Notes: generated by a model from the letters alone, not told the origin. A stretch of 64,000 nt of DNA from Macrostomum hystrix (GCA_950097015.1 CATNEN010000029.1:8099501-8163500), one strand, 5' to 3'. Positions 30,546 through 43,160 are shown, counted from the stretch's first letter. Translations and numbers: made by a program.

Positions 30546-33500
30546 ATGGAGTTTAGCGAGGAGCAAGTCGAGGCGGTGCTGCACAGCTTCTATAGTTCTG
30601 GTTACACTGTTGATGCCAACCAGTGGCTAATGTCCGCCCAGATATCCGACTGCGGCTGGGAATTCTCTTGGAAATTCTTGCAGCCGGACAAGCCGGACTA
30701 TGTGCAATTCTTCGGCGCCTGCACCCTTTGCACCAAGATTATTCACAGCGGCCGGGCTCTGGACATAGACAAGGCCGTGGAGCTGCGAACCTCGCTCCTA
30801 GGCAAACTGCTTGAATGCAGCGAGTACGCCAATCACGCTGTTGTATCAAAATTGTGCATAGCTGTAGCTCATTTAGCTTTCTACATGAGCCCAGATCACT
30901 GGCCTGGCGTAGTAGAGTCCATTGTGGACTATATCCAGGCCGGCAGTCGAGGCAAATCCCAAGCGGCCAGTGTGAAAGCGATCTGCGCGCTGACCGAATT
31001 GCTGCGCATCATTCCCGAAGAGTTCTGCGCCGTACTGCTTCCAGCGCAGAAGCGAGCCGCCGTTAAAGAAGATTTAGAAGCCGGTGTACCTCGTATTATG
31101 GCCTACTTTCGTGAGATCCTCAGCACTGGTCTCTGTCCGAAGCAGGTGTATTGCAGCGGCATCAATGCCCTGTCCGCCTGGCTGCAGTTCTCGGTGCCAA
31201 TCGATGACAGCGTCGACCTGGTGCTACTCGTATTCCAGGTAATTATGCCAAAATGTCTCTTCAGGGAATTTCACACACACTATCGATAAACACTACGGAG
31301 AGGGCTTGTAGATTTTCTGGTACCAGCTGTAAGAGTTTTTGGGTTGATTACAGCGCGATACACGAGTAGGCATTGGAACACAGATACTTGGCTTATAACA
31401 CTGTTTAGGCCAGCCTTTTCTCCGCAGCTGCGCCGCAAACACAGACATTGAATCATGCCACCCTCTATATAGTTTGATTACTCGACTTACAAATGGCAGT
31501 TTTTTCTGTCTTTTGAGTTTATCATAGTACTACTCGTATTCAAGTGAAAAAAACCAACCCGGCCTTCACCAGGCTCTACACGACGCCGATCTATTCGAAG
31601 AGGCAGTCGAATGCCTGTGCAACATCTTCGCCCATCCGAGTATGCACAAATTCCCCGGCGCAGTTGGCGCTCTTCTGCCCTACATTGTTGGCCTCAGCGA
31701 CTGTTTAGAGAAAGCCCTGGCAGACGGCTCCGATACTGCTCAAGGCCTATGTCGGCTGGTTACAACTGTGTGCGAGAATCAGTGCCGCCTGCTGCTGGAC
31801 ATGTGCTACCACGGCGATACGGACCTCACCTACAAGCTGCTGGCCATGGTGCTGCGATGTACAGATGCGCCCGGCCGGTTTCCTACGGATGAGCGAGTGT
31901 CCGATTCAGCTTTGTACTTCTGGTACCTGCTGCAGGACGAGCTGACTTCCTGCGATGAGAGCAAGTGGAGCCACCTGGTTGGCCTGTTTCAGGTGGGCAA
32001 CCGTCATGCTTATTTGTTTCATGCTAGCTACTTGTCAAGTCTCTCACCCAGTCACTTGTCCAGTCTCTCACCCTCGCCTTTCCCATCTCACCCTCGCCTT
32101 ACCCATCTCACCCTCGCCTTACCCATCTCACCCTCGCCTAGCACAATCTCACCCTCGCCTTACCCATCTCACCCTCGCCTAGCACAATCTCACCCTCGCC
32201 TAACACAATCTCACCCTCGCCTTACCCATCTCACCCTCGCCTTACCCATCTCACCCTCGCCTTACCCATCTCACCCTCGCCTTACCCATCTCACCCTCGC
32301 CTTACCCAGGACGCGTACATGCGCCTCGTGGTGGTGCTTCTGCGCAAATGCCAACTACCCGACGATGCGGCCGAAGCCGAGATTAGCGAAGACGATCGAG
32401 AAAAATTTCGTTGCTACCGCGAAGACATTGGCGACACATTCATGTACGCCTACAACATTCTGAAGGCCAGCCTGTTCCAGTGGGTCTACAGCCTGTTACA
32501 GAGCTTCTGCGGCCCTGACTACACTCCGCCCTGGCAGCATGTTGAATCTGTGCTATTCCTCATACAAGCCATCGCCGAGAATGTGGTTGACAATGACACT
32601 CACGATGCCGAGCTGCGCGACATCTTCGCCCTACTGCCTCGGCTGCCCCTGAGTGCCCACGTTCGCTGCATTCAGGCCGCACTGGACATGATCAGCGCGT
32701 ATCAGGAGTGGATGTGCGACAATCCCTACGTGCTGAATAACGTCCTACCCACTGTGCTCCGCTGTCTGGAGCTGGGCGGCGAGCTGGGGGCCAGCGCTGG
32801 CAAGGCTTTGCGCAACATCTGCCAGATCAATCAGCTGCAGGTGAGTTGACAGAGATGTGCATGCCTCAATAGTTTCTACTGTAAAGTATTAAAGTATACC
32901 ATATCTTTTTTCTACAGCAGCGAATGCATCCATCGTTAAAGCGAGTTTAGAAGTCGTTCTCCAGTATTTCCCAGGCTATTGGCTTGCATGTTCTTTCAAT
33001 AGATCTGCTTGCTCGGATTTGCTGATCCTTCATATATTTCAAGTTTTTTTCTGATCCTAATATTTAATCTGTACTTCCTAATTCTTAAGTTCTTCCTAAT
33101 TCTTCAGCTGTTCTTCTTAATCTTTAGCTGTTCTTCTTAATTCTTCAGCTGTTCTTCTTAATCTTTAGCTGTTCTTCTTAATTCTTCAGCTGTTCTTCTT
33201 AATTCTTCAGCTGTTCTTCTTAATTCTTCAGCTGTTCTTAATTCTTCAGCTGTTCTTCTTAATTCTTCAGCTGTTCTTCTTAATTCTTCAGCTGTTCTTA
33301 ATTCTTCAGCTGTTCTTAATTCTTCAGCTGTTCTTCTTAATTCTTCAGCTGTTCTTAATTCTTCAGCTGTTCTTAATTCTTCAGCTGTTCTTCTTAATTC
33401 TTCAGCTGTTTTTCTTAATTCTTCAGCTGTTCTTCTTAATTCTTCAGCTGTTCTTCTTAATTCTTCAGCTTTTCTTCCGATTCTTCAGCTGTTCTTCCTC

Positions 33501-36500
33501 ATTCTTCAGCTGTTCTTCTTAATTCTTCAGCTGTTCTTCCTGATTCTTCAGTAGTTATTCTTAATTCTTCAGTCGTTCTTCCTGATTCTTCAGTTGTTCT
33601 TCCTGATTCTTCAGTTGTTCTTCCTGATTCTTCAGTTGTTCTTCCTGATTCTTCAGTTGCTCCTCCTGATCCTTCAGCTGTTACTCCCGATCCATTAGTT
33701 GTTCCTCTCGATTCTTCAAGGCTGCTTCGCACAAGCCCTATGCAAAGCTCTAGGATCGCTGAGGCCTCTGACTTGTGAGCTGCATCACGGCCTGGTCGTT
33801 GCCATTCCAGGGAAGTGGATGCCCAACAGACATGGCCCTTTCGACCAGAGCGCAGTCCACTGCAGCAACAGCAGACTGGCCGCTATTCAATGAGAGAGTG
33901 TAAGTTAATCGAGCAGCCTTTCGATCGGCTACAAGGTGATGCGAGCCGTTTGAACAGTGAGGCACAGTCGACTGTGCGAGTACTGTTTGTCTCTCCTGAG
34001 GTTTGTAATTAGAGAGTCTGTTGCTAGGATTATTCCATCTTCCCCTAAATTTCGGTGGCGTAATAATTTTATATAGATTCTGACTTAGACAAAGACAGTC
34101 AATCTATATGGTCAACATCCTCGCAGATGCTGCCCCACGGCCCTGCCATTCTTGACTGCCTGTCAAACGTGCTGACAATGCAAAATCTGCCACCTGCCGA
34201 TGCCAACCGGCTGATGTGCTGCGTAGGCTACACAGTCTCCGTGCTGCCCCGCGACACCATGATTGTCTACCTGGACAAGATCTGCTCTCCCCAGCTGCAG
34301 CAGCTGTGCGACGCCTGCGGTCTGGGCCTCGACGACGCTTCGGACGAGCAGCAGCAGCAGCAGCAGCCGCCGCAACAGCAGGACGTGAATTGCAAGGTGC
34401 TTATCTTGAACAAGCTGAAACTGTTCGGCTGGCTGTTCACTGCCATGCAGAAGAACAATCCGGCGCCGCCTCCGCCTAGCTCAGCTGGCGGCTCCGGCCG
34501 ACGCAACAGCGACGTGCCAAATCTAGGCGACGACGACGATGATGTTGGCGAAAGCTCCTCCGATGCTGACCTGCCGCAGCTGTCCGCGCCTCACGTTGGC
34601 GTGCTGTGGCTGCTGGATAAACTGCTCAGGCCCATCGAGCGGGTCACTAGAATCTACGTTGGCGACCGCGAACTGATGGAGGCTGTGTTCGACCTGTTCA
34701 AATGGGCGCTCAGGGCCACCCAGCTGGAGTTCGAGCCGCTAATTGGCACCCTGACTAGCTTCGTTATCCAGGCCTATTCGGAGATGCCGCAGAGTGTCCT
34801 GCTAGACCTTGCCAAGCAGATCATTATCTGCTTTCACTCGAGCGCACCTCACAGCCACACTGTCAGCGGCCTGCTGACCAGCGTGGCTGGCCGCACCCTG
34901 CAGCATCTGCGCGATGCCGAGGCTCAGAACTGCGTAGGCCAGAGTACGGACATCATCGACAGCTTCCTCAGCCTCATGTATCACGTGATTCGCCGCGCCT
35001 CCGGCTCAATGCACCTGCAGCAGCTTGTGGACATGGACTCCGTGTTCAAGGTGAGCAATTAATATTCGCTTCTCAATTAGTTATGCCCCCATCTCTAAAA
35101 GGATATCCTTTCGTTATACCCATGGTTACTTTTATATCTGCCTGTTGTGTTTGACACCTGGGGGAAGCTTGTAGTCTCTAGAGCTTCGTACTTCAAATAG
35201 TTGTGAGTTCACGAGTTCAAATCTCCTGCTCAGCCTATTAGAAGCAATTTGTATCATTTGGAGCAACACACTTAATTGTCAAGTGCTTCAGTTCATACAG
35301 CTGTAAAGTGGGTACCAGCATCAACAGAGGTAATAATTAGGCTAAGATGTCGCGGCCTCTGCAATAGCAGCCCATTCTATTCCTTCATCCGTTGGGATAG
35401 ATTAGCAATCCATTATATTCAAGTGTACTTGAATGTAATGGCTGTACACTTGGTCCAACTAGGCTAAGTAATTTCTATCTATCTCGCTATCTTTGAAATG
35501 TGTTAATTTCAATCTACCTGTTATCCTCCCTACAAGCATGTCTCTAAAACTCCCTACAAACATCTCACTTCAAATCCCTACAGCCATCTCCCTTCAACTC
35601 CCTACAACCATCTCCCTTTAACTCCATACAACCATCTCCCTTCAACTCCCTACAACCATCTCCCTTCAAATCCCTACAACCATCTCCCTTCAACTCCCTA
35701 CAGCCATCTCCCTTCAAATCCCTACAAGCATCTCCCTTCAACTCCCTACAAGCATCTCCCTTCAACTCCCTACAAGCATCTCCCCTCAACTCCCTACAAG
35801 CATCTCTCTTTAACTCCCTTCAAGCATCTCCCTTCAACTCCCTTCAAGCATCTCCCTTCAACTCCCTTCAAGCATCTCCCTTTAACTCCCTGAGTCCCTA
35901 CAAGCATCTCCCTTCAACTCCCTTCAAGCATCTCCCTTTAACTCCCTTCAAGCATCTCCCTTCAACTCCCTTCAAGCATCTCCCTTTAACTCCCTACAAC
36001 CATCTCCCTTCAAATCCCTACAACCATCTCCCTTCAAATCCCTACAACCATCTCCCTTCAAATCCCTACAACCATCTCCCTTCAAATCCCTACAAACATC
36101 TTCCTTCAACTCCATACAAACATCTCCCTCAAATCCCTACAACCATCTCCCTTCAAATCCCTACAAACATCTTCCTTCAAATCCCTACAAACATCTCCCT
36201 TCAACTCCCTGAGTCCCTACAAGCATCTCCCTTCAACTCCCTTCAAGCATCTCCCTTTAACTCCCTTCAAGCATCTCCCTTCAACTCCCTTCAAGCATCT
36301 CCCTTCAACTCCCTACAAGCATCTCCCTTTAACTCCATACAACCATCTCCCTTCAACTCCCTACAACCATCTCCCTTCAAATCCCTACAACCATCTCCCT
36401 TCAACTCCCTACAGCCATCTCCCTTCAAATCCCTACAAGCATCTCCCTTCAACTCCCTACAAGCATCTCCCTTCAACTCCCTTCAAGCATCTCCCCTCAA

Positions 36501-37885
36501 CTCCCTACAAGCATCTCTCTTTAACTCCCTTCAAGCATCTCCCTTCAACTCCCTTCAAGCATCTCCCTTCAACTCCCTTCAAGCATCTCCCTTTAACTCC
36601 CTGAGTCCCTACAAGCATCTCCCTTCAACTCCCTTCAAGCATCTCCCTTTAACTCCCTTCAAGCATCTCCCTTCAACTCCCTTCAAGCATCTCCCTTTAA
36701 CTCCCTACAACCATCTCCCTTCAAATCCCTACAACCATCTCCCTTCAAATCCCTACAACCATCTCCCTTCAAATCCCTACAACCATCTCCCTTCAAATCC
36801 CTACAAACATCTTCCTTCAACTCCATACAAACATCTCCCTCAAATCCCTACAACCATCTCCCTTCAAATCCCTACAAACATCTTCCTTCAAATCCCTACA
36901 AACATCTCCCTTCAACTCCCTGAGTCCCTACAAGCATCTCCCTTCAACTCCCTTCAAGCATCTCCCTTTAACTCCCTTCAAGCATCTCCCTTCAACTCCC
37001 TTCAAGCATCTCCCTTCAACTCCCTACAAGCATCTCCCTTCAACTCCCTACAACCATCTCCCTTCAAATCCCTACAACCATCTCCCTTCAAATCCCTACA
37101 ACCATCTCCCTTCAAATCCCTACAACCATCTCCCTTCAAATCCCTACAAACATCTTCCTTCTACTCCCTACAAACATCTCCCTCAAATCCCTACAACCAT
37201 CTCCCTTCAAATCCCTACAAACATCTTCCTTCAAATCCCTACAAACATCTCCCTTCAACTCCCTACAAACATCTCCCTCAAATCCCTACAAACATCTTCC
37301 TTCAAATCCCTACAAACATCTCCCTTCAACTCCCTACAAACATCTCCCTCAAATCCCTACACGTATCTCCCTTCAATTCCCACATAACCATCCCAGGTGG
37401 CACTGTGCGGCCTCAGTCTGCCTGAGCTGAGTACGCTGAAGACGGCCTGTCTGCTCCTAGTTGAATTCATCTCCCACTGCGATCGGTACAATGGCAAAGC
37501 CGTGCTGATGGCTCACATGCGCGCCCTCTGCCACCGCATAGTCCGGGCAATCGGCGGTGATTCGCCTCGCTTCGCCGTTGACCACCTGGCCACCGTCTTG
37601 CTGTGCCTGGTGCGCAGCTTCCCTGCTGAAGCCCGGCGCTGTCTGGCCGAACTCCTGGCCGGCCCGGACTACCCGACGCCGCGCGTCACCGAAGCCGAGA
37701 AGGCCGCCTTCCTTAACGACATCATCCGGCATCGGGGCAGTAAGAAGATGGTCAAACGCGAGATTATGAACTTTGGACTGCGCTGCCGCGGACTGTACGG
37801 TACGCAATACGCTCTCGAAACTGCTAGCTCGATGGCTATGGTGTCCGGCGATAGCGGCGGCGGCGGCGGCGAAGGCTCGCCGTAA
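30546..37885 (+). CDS. IPO13: Importin-13, nuclear transport receptor, five exons
   Basis: Predicted exons: 30546-31238, 31573-31992, 32310-32840, 34127-35050, 37397-37885. All junctions are GT-AG in phase 0; the total is 1018 codons plus stop (vertebrate IPO13 is about 960). The N-terminus (VEAVLHSFY...QWLMSAQIS..WEFSW..LQPDKP) matches the importin-beta N-terminal domain of IPO13, and the C-terminus KKMVKREIMNFGLRCRGLYGT matches the IPO13 end rather than that of the related transportin-3. The rest is HEAT repeats. IPO13 carries UBC9 and MAGOH-RBM8A into the nucleus and eIF1A out, with Ran-GTP. Exon 4 holds a lineage-specific Gln run (near 34350) and an acidic DDDDD stretch (near 34530). Three of its four introns are loaded with minisatellites. 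Confidence 0.92.
32040..32309 (+). repeat. 20-bp minisatellite ending in the IPO13 intron 2 acceptor
   Basis: Between twelve and thirteen copies of 'ctcaccctcgccttacccat' occur, some with 'ctagcacaat'. The last copy reads 'ctcaccctcgccttacccag', so the final unit supplies both the pyrimidine tract and the AG of the 3' splice site at 32309. Confidence 0.95.
33080..33715 (+). repeat. 18/21-bp minisatellite in IPO13 intron 3
   Basis: More than 30 copies of 'ttcttcagctgttcttctta' plus 'a', and a shorter 'ttcttcagctgttcttaa', change to 'ttcttcagttgttcttcctga' near the 3' part. Each unit contains 'tcag', a potential acceptor. Confidence 0.95.
35540..37390 (+). repeat. 24-bp minisatellite with 711-bp higher-order period, IPO13 intron 4
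   Basis: About 77 units of 'ccatctcccttcaactccct' plus 'acaa', with variants (caaatccc, ttcaagc, tacaaac), are present. The marker 'gagtccctac' recurs at 35892, 36211, 36603 and 36922; spacings 35892 to 36603 and 36211 to 36922 are both 711 bp, showing duplication of a whole block. The array runs to within a few bases of the acceptor at 37396. Confidence 0.95.
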
Positions 37886-39040
37886 ACTTGGCCTAGCAAA
37901 GCGGAAGCTCATTTTCGATAGCTAGTTAGATGACGAGGCATTTGTGGTCTTAGTTACTTATGCCGTTTACCTAAGAAATATGTCTATTAAAGAGATTACT
38001 GAGAGTGAAAAATGTCGCTCTAAAGTTATTTCGATTAAAATTTATTCTCCCTTTTCTAACTTCCGTCCCCCATTCCGCAACATAGCAATGTGTTTTTTCT
38101 AAGTGAATTTCGTCTTTAATCAGGAGTTACAAATTTCGAATATTTCAACTTTAGCTGTTTTCTTTCGATGTTTCGACTTCGAGTGAAATTGATTAAAGAG
38201 ACAAATCGTTGATAAATGTGGCCTAGCTATAAATTTCAATTCATTTTTTACTGTTCAATTTAGTATTGTTTCAACAGTGTTTAATTTTAATTCGAAAATC
38301 CGTGTTCTGTGGCGTTGGGATTTTAACTAGATAGTCCCGCGTCGGCATTTATTATTAGAAAATGCCAGTTTTCCGTTGTGTTTCATACAAGTTATCTCTC
38401 TGTTAGTCTATCTATCGCCTTTCCAGACAGTTAGTTATAAATCGCCTTATGATCAGCTTATTTGGTTTGATCGCAAGCCAATAGATTTCAAACTACTTTA
38501 TTGGAAATCGTTTTTCCAAGCCTCTTACTGTGTTTTCCTATTCTCCATATTCATATTGTGTTTTTATGCCTGATCACGCGAACCTTCATTGAATGAAAAA
38601 CTTTGAAAATTGTCTGCTTCTCAATAGTCAATCCTTTTTTCTTTAAATTTTTAATTTTTAATAAAAAAAAATTTTTTGTGCCGTATGCGCCTAGCCGCTT
38701 ACTTGCAGTAGCCACTAGAGCTTATTCGGCAATTACTAAATTGGATCGCTAACTAAACTAATTCTAGAAGCCTTTTTCTGTTCGCATCGGCGCCTACGTT
38801 GTCCATTTGGGTATGTGGTTTTTGGCCACTGTTTTGTTGGTGTTGCTGTTCATATTTTTTGTTGCTACTATGGCTTGAAAGTGTCTCTCTAATTTGGTCC
38901 TTCCAACGTTGTTTGTGCATGTACAAATAAATCTTGAAATCTATGCCTACCATTAAATTTATTTCTGCAAGCGAAACGCCGCAAATTATATTCTGCCGTA
39001 TTATAAGGTCTCATACTTTACTTCTTCTATACGATTAATC
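37886..39040. other. Spacer between IPO13 and ANKRD16
   Basis: The first part is IPO13 3' UTR (attaaa near 37984). The missing first coding exon of ANKRD16, which should be very short, may lie here; no start with a matching donor phase was convincing. Confidence 0.4.
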
Positions 39041-39044
39041 ACTT

Positions 39045-39925
39045 CTATGATCACTCTCCCATCACTACAATGGTTACTCCCCATCCGATGGTCACTCTCC
39101 CTCTCACTCCGGCGGTCACTCTCCCTCTCACTCCAACGGTCACTCTCCCTCTCACTCCGACGGTCACTCTCCCTCTCACTCCGACGGTCACTCTCCCTCT
39201 CACTCCGACGGTCACTCTCCCTCTCACTCCGACGGTCACTCTCCTTCTCACTCCGACGGTCACTCTCCTTCTCACTCCGACGGTCACTCTCCCTCTCACT
39301 CCGATGGTCACTCTACCTCTCACTCCGACGGTCACTCTCCCTCTCACTCCGACGGTCACTCTCCCCACCACTCGAATAGTCACTCTCCCAATCACTCCAA
39401 TGGTCACTCTCCCATCATTACAATGGTTACTCCCTATCCGATGGTCACTCTCCCTATCACTCCGGCGGTCACTCTCCCTCTCACTTCGACGGGCACTCTC
39501 CCTCTCACTCCGACGGTCACTCTCCCCATCACTCGAATAGTCACTCTCCCAATCACTCCAATGGTCACTCTCCCATCATTACAATGGTTACTCTGTATCC
39601 GATGGTCACTCTCCCTCTCACTCCGGCGGTCACTCTCCCTCTCACTCCGGTGGTCACTCTCCCTCTCACTCCGACGGTCACTCTCCCTCTCACTTCGACG
39701 GGCACTCTCCCTCTCACTCCGACGGTCACTCTCCCTCTCACTCCGACGGTCACTCTCCCCATCACTCGAATAGTCACTCTCCCAATCACTACAATGGACA
39801 CTCCCCATCACTCCAATGGTCACTCTCCCATCACTCGAAAAGTCACTCTCCCAAATACTCCAATGGTCACTCTCCCCATCACTCCAACGGTCACTCTCCC
39901 CATCACTCCAATGGTCACTCTCCCC
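39045..39925 (+). repeat. 24-bp minisatellite leading to the first visible ANKRD16 exon
   Basis: About 36 units of 'tctccctctcactccgacgg' plus 'tcac' with variants occur. Three punctuating blocks contain 'acaatggttactc' (near 39060, 39420 and 39580), which points to block duplication. The array ends about 10 bp before the acceptor at 39935. It generates false ORFs in all frames. Confidence 0.95.
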
Positions 39926-39935
39926 TTGTTTGCAG

Positions 39936-42344
39936 CCTCCCAAACAGACCAGACGCCGCCAACTAGACACGCTGCTTCGCCTCGCACAGCAGGGCGACTT
40001 TGAAGCATTCGCCGCCGAATCATCTGACGCCGATAGCGACGGTAGTTCCGCCGCGCCATGGTGGCTGTCGGCTTTTCATCGGGACTCCGGTGACTCGGTG
40101 ATCACAGTGTCCGGCAGGTCGGACAGTGTGCGCCTGCTGGACCACCTGCTGTCTAGGAGCGCCGACTTTGCTGGACAGTCGAATTTCGACGGAAAACGAG
40201 CGCTGCACGAGGCGGCGCAGGCTGGGGCACTAGCCGCCGCTGATTGGTTGTTGACTGTTGCTAGGTGCGTCATGTCCCCAGGTGCTATCATTTATTTCTT
40301 GTTTACTTTCATCCGATCACTCCAACGTGGTTCTATGCGTTTTAATAACCCTCTGACTAATTCAATTGGCAACAATTGTGTACTGTACCAACGGTAAAGT
40401 GAGATAAACACAACTATTTCTATTAAGACAGGCACAATTCAGACTCCAGTCTTGGCATGCTCCAATGGATTGCCTAAAGCGACCGCAGTTTCAGATAAGA
40501 CCTGAGTATTGAGTAGTTTGTCCTTGCTCTATTTTAAGGAGACTACCTACTTATGTTAGCTGTGGTGGTACAAACTCGCTATTTTCCTTGCCTATTTAGG
40601 TTTTCTCCCACTGTAATGTAACGTCATCGCTGTCCGTTCTACGAGCATACCTGTAATTTTCTATTCGCTTCTTTCGCCTCACTACTGGTCGAATTTCCCG
40701 ATGTTACAGTTTAGCAAACCGGTTTTGATTTTGATTCATCCGGTAACTAATCCGGTATCTGTTGCATTTCGTAACGCAAATCCGGTTTTTCATCCAGCAA
40801 CACTGCCACTACCGGAATAGACAATGCTACCGGATTTGACTTTCGCGCACCGGTCGAGCGTACCGGTGGAGTGAGCAAGTGATGCTCCCTACAAGCATCT
40901 CCCTTCAACTCCCTACAAGCATCTGCCTTCAACTCCCTACAAGCATCTGCCTTCAACTCCCTTCAAGCATCTCCCTTCAACTCCATACAAGCATCTGCGT
41001 TCAACTCCATACAAGCATCTGCGTTCAACTCCCTACAAGCATCTCCCTTCAACTCCCTACAAGCATCTGCCTTCAACTCCCTATAAGCATCTGCCTTCAA
41101 CTCCCTACAAGCATCTGCCTTCAACTCCCTACAAGCATCTCCCTTCAACTCCATACAAGCATCTGCCTTCAACTCCCTACAAGCATCTCCCTTCAACTCC
41201 CTACAAGCATCTGCCTTCAACTCCCTACAAGCATCTGCCTTCAACTCCCTACAAGCATCTCCCTTCAACTCCCTACAAGCATCTCCCTTCAACTCCATAC
41301 AAGCATCTGCCTTCAACTCCCTACAAGCATCTCCCTTCAACTCCCTACAAGCATCTGCCTTCAACTCCCTACAAGCATCTGCCTTCAACTCCCTACAAGC
41401 ATCTGCCTTCAACTCCCTACAAGCATCTCCCTTCAACTCCCTACAAGCATCTCCCTTCAACTCCCTACAAGCATCTGCCTTCAACTCCCTACAAGCATCT
41501 CCCTTCAACTCCCTACAAGCATCTCCCTTCAACTCCCTTCAAGCATCTCCCTTCAACTCCCTTCAAGCATCTCCCTTCAACTCCCCGCAGGGTGCCAGTG
41601 GATCCGCTAAAGCGCGCCGACTGGACCCCGCTAATGCTGGCTAGCGCAAAGCCGTGCTCAGCTATGCTCAGCCTACTGCTGTCGCACGGTGCCCGGCCTG
41701 ACTTGGTCAACAAAGACGGCTGGACGCCTTTCCATCTGGCCTGCCGGGTGGGCGACGCCGCCTGCTTCCGCTGCCTGCTGCAGGCCGATCCCGCACAGGC
41801 CACCCGGCCAGCCCGCAACCTTCGAACTGCAGCGCACACTCTGGCTCTTCACGGCCACGCCGATCTGCTTGTTGAACTCCTGGCTAGCCGGCCTGGGCTG
41901 TCCGACTGCGTCGACTCGTGCGGCTGCACGCCAGCCATGGAGGCCTGCAAATCCGACAGTGTCGCCTGCCTTCGCGTCATTCTAGACTGCATCGGCGGCG
42001 ACAATTGCGTGAACACCACTGTCGACGCTACCGGTTACACCTGCCTGCACCATGCTGCAGTCTGCGGCAGTGCGGAGGTTGCCCGCTACCTTTTTAGCCT
42101 AGTTGATTCGGCGGACAATACTGGCAAGACTCGGGACTGCGTCACGCCTTTGCATTTGGCCTGCAGAGAGGGCCAATCTGAGCTGGTTCGGCTGCTGCTG
42201 ATGCCGCGGTCAGTTGGCGGCGGTGGCGCCGATGTCAGCCGGCTTGACGCCCGAGGTCGGTCGGCTCGGGATTACGCCTCGATGCGGCGCGTTTCGGAGA
42301 AGTGTCTCAGTCTGCTTATGGAGGCCGAGCGAGAACACAGTTAG
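39936..42344 (+). CDS. ANKRD16: ANKRD16, ankyrin-repeat protein; start exon not found
   Basis: Exon 39936-40264 ends with two bases of a codon and joins 41591-42344 in frame (AG|G), giving 360 codons plus stop; human ANKRD16 is 361. Ankyrin repeats are visible: RALHEAAQAGALAAADWLL, then LKRADWTPLMLASAKPC, NKDGWTPFHLACRVGD, TAAHTLALHGHADLLVELL, GCTPAMEACKSDSVACL, TCLHHAAVCGSAEVARYL, TPLHLACREGQSELVRLLL. The pair 'LKRADWTPLM' and 'NKDGW' with this order is characteristic of ANKRD16, which in mouse binds alanyl-tRNA synthetase and prevents serine mischarging. The first exon shown begins with an acceptor and no in-frame Met, so a short 5' exon lies upstream. Confidence 0.85.
40888..41588 (+). repeat. 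24-bp minisatellite in the ANKRD16 intron, same family as IPO13 intron 4
   Basis: About 29 units of 'catctgccttcaactcccta' plus 'caag', alternating with the 'catctcccttc' form, are present. The unit differs from the one at 35540-37390 by only one or two bases. The last unit runs into 'ctccccgcag', the acceptor at 41590. Confidence 0.95.
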
Positions 42345-42574
42345 GGATTGGGACACGCGCCTTGAAAAAACAGGCCACGGGCCAGAAATGCGCCAGTCTG
42401 AACATGTGCCTTTTTGCATAATAGTGAAGCGAATTTGTTTCCTTAAAAACTTTCACACAATCTTGTGTAGTCTGAAATCTATTAAAATGCGAATTCTTGT
42501 TATCTCAACGCCCTAGTTTCATTTTGATTTCATTTTGAAACTGACTAAAATCGAACAGAATCAGTATTACTCAG

Positions 42575-43160
42575 TATAGTAGGTTCAGGATGGGCTGGAT
42601 TGAGTAGGTTCAGGATGGGCTGAATTGAGTAGGTTCAGGATGGGCTGAATTGAGTAGGTTCAGGATGGCCTGGATTGAGTAGGTTCAGGATGGGCTGTAT
42701 TGAGTAGGTTCAGGATGGGCTGGATTGAGTAGGTTCAGGATGGGCTGGATTGTGTAGGTTCAGGATGGGCTGGATTGAGTAGGTTCAGGATGGCCTGGAT
42801 TGAGTAGGTTCAGGATGGGCTGGATTGAGTATGTTCAGGATGGGCTGGATTGAATAGGTTCAGGATGGGCTGGATTGAGTAGGTTCAAGATGAGCTGGAT
42901 TGAGTAGGTTCAAGATGGGCTGGATTGAGTAGGTTCAGGATGGGCTGGATTGAGTAGGTTCAAGATGAGCTGGATTGAATAGGTTCAAGATGAGCTGGAT
43001 TGAATAGGTTCAGGATGGGCTGGATTGTGTAGGTTCAGGGTGGGCTGAATTGAGTAGGTTCAGGATGGGCTGGATTGAGTAGGTTCAGGATGGGCTGGAT
43101 TGAGTAGGTTCAGGATGGGCTGGATTGAGTATGTTCAGGATGGCCTGGATTGAGTAGCTT
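42575..43160 (+). repeat. 25-bp minisatellite between ANKRD16 and EHMT
   Basis: About 23 copies of 'ttgagtaggttcaggatggg' plus 'ctgga' end about 25 bp before the acceptor at 43185. Confidence 0.95.

Noticed and set aside
33699-34012. Possible extra IPO13 exon (ORFs at 33699-33893 and 33815-34012)
   Set aside because: Exon 3 (ends 32840) joins exon 4 (34127) in phase 0 and the protein aligns with IPO13 across the junction without a gap to fill.
35540-37390. CRISPR-like array
   Set aside because: Units are head-to-tail without unique spacers and lie in a eukaryotic intron, so this is a minisatellite.
37886-39040. ATG at 38943 as the first ANKRD16 exon
   Set aside because: The only nearby donor (aag|gtctca) is weak and leaves phase 2, whereas the exon at 39936 appears to need phase 0.
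39047-40003. Several long LSLSLRRS / TLPLTPTV / VTVGVRGR repeat ORFs on both strands
   Set aside because: All are readings of the 24-bp minisatellite; every frame is open because the unit is a multiple of three and lacks stops.
40879-41610. 243-residue LQLPTSIC repeat ORF and its antisense KGDACREL repeat ORF
   Set aside because: Intronic 24-bp minisatellite of ANKRD16. The ELKGDACR repeats look protein-like but both strands are equally open, which argues for repeat, not coding, constraint.
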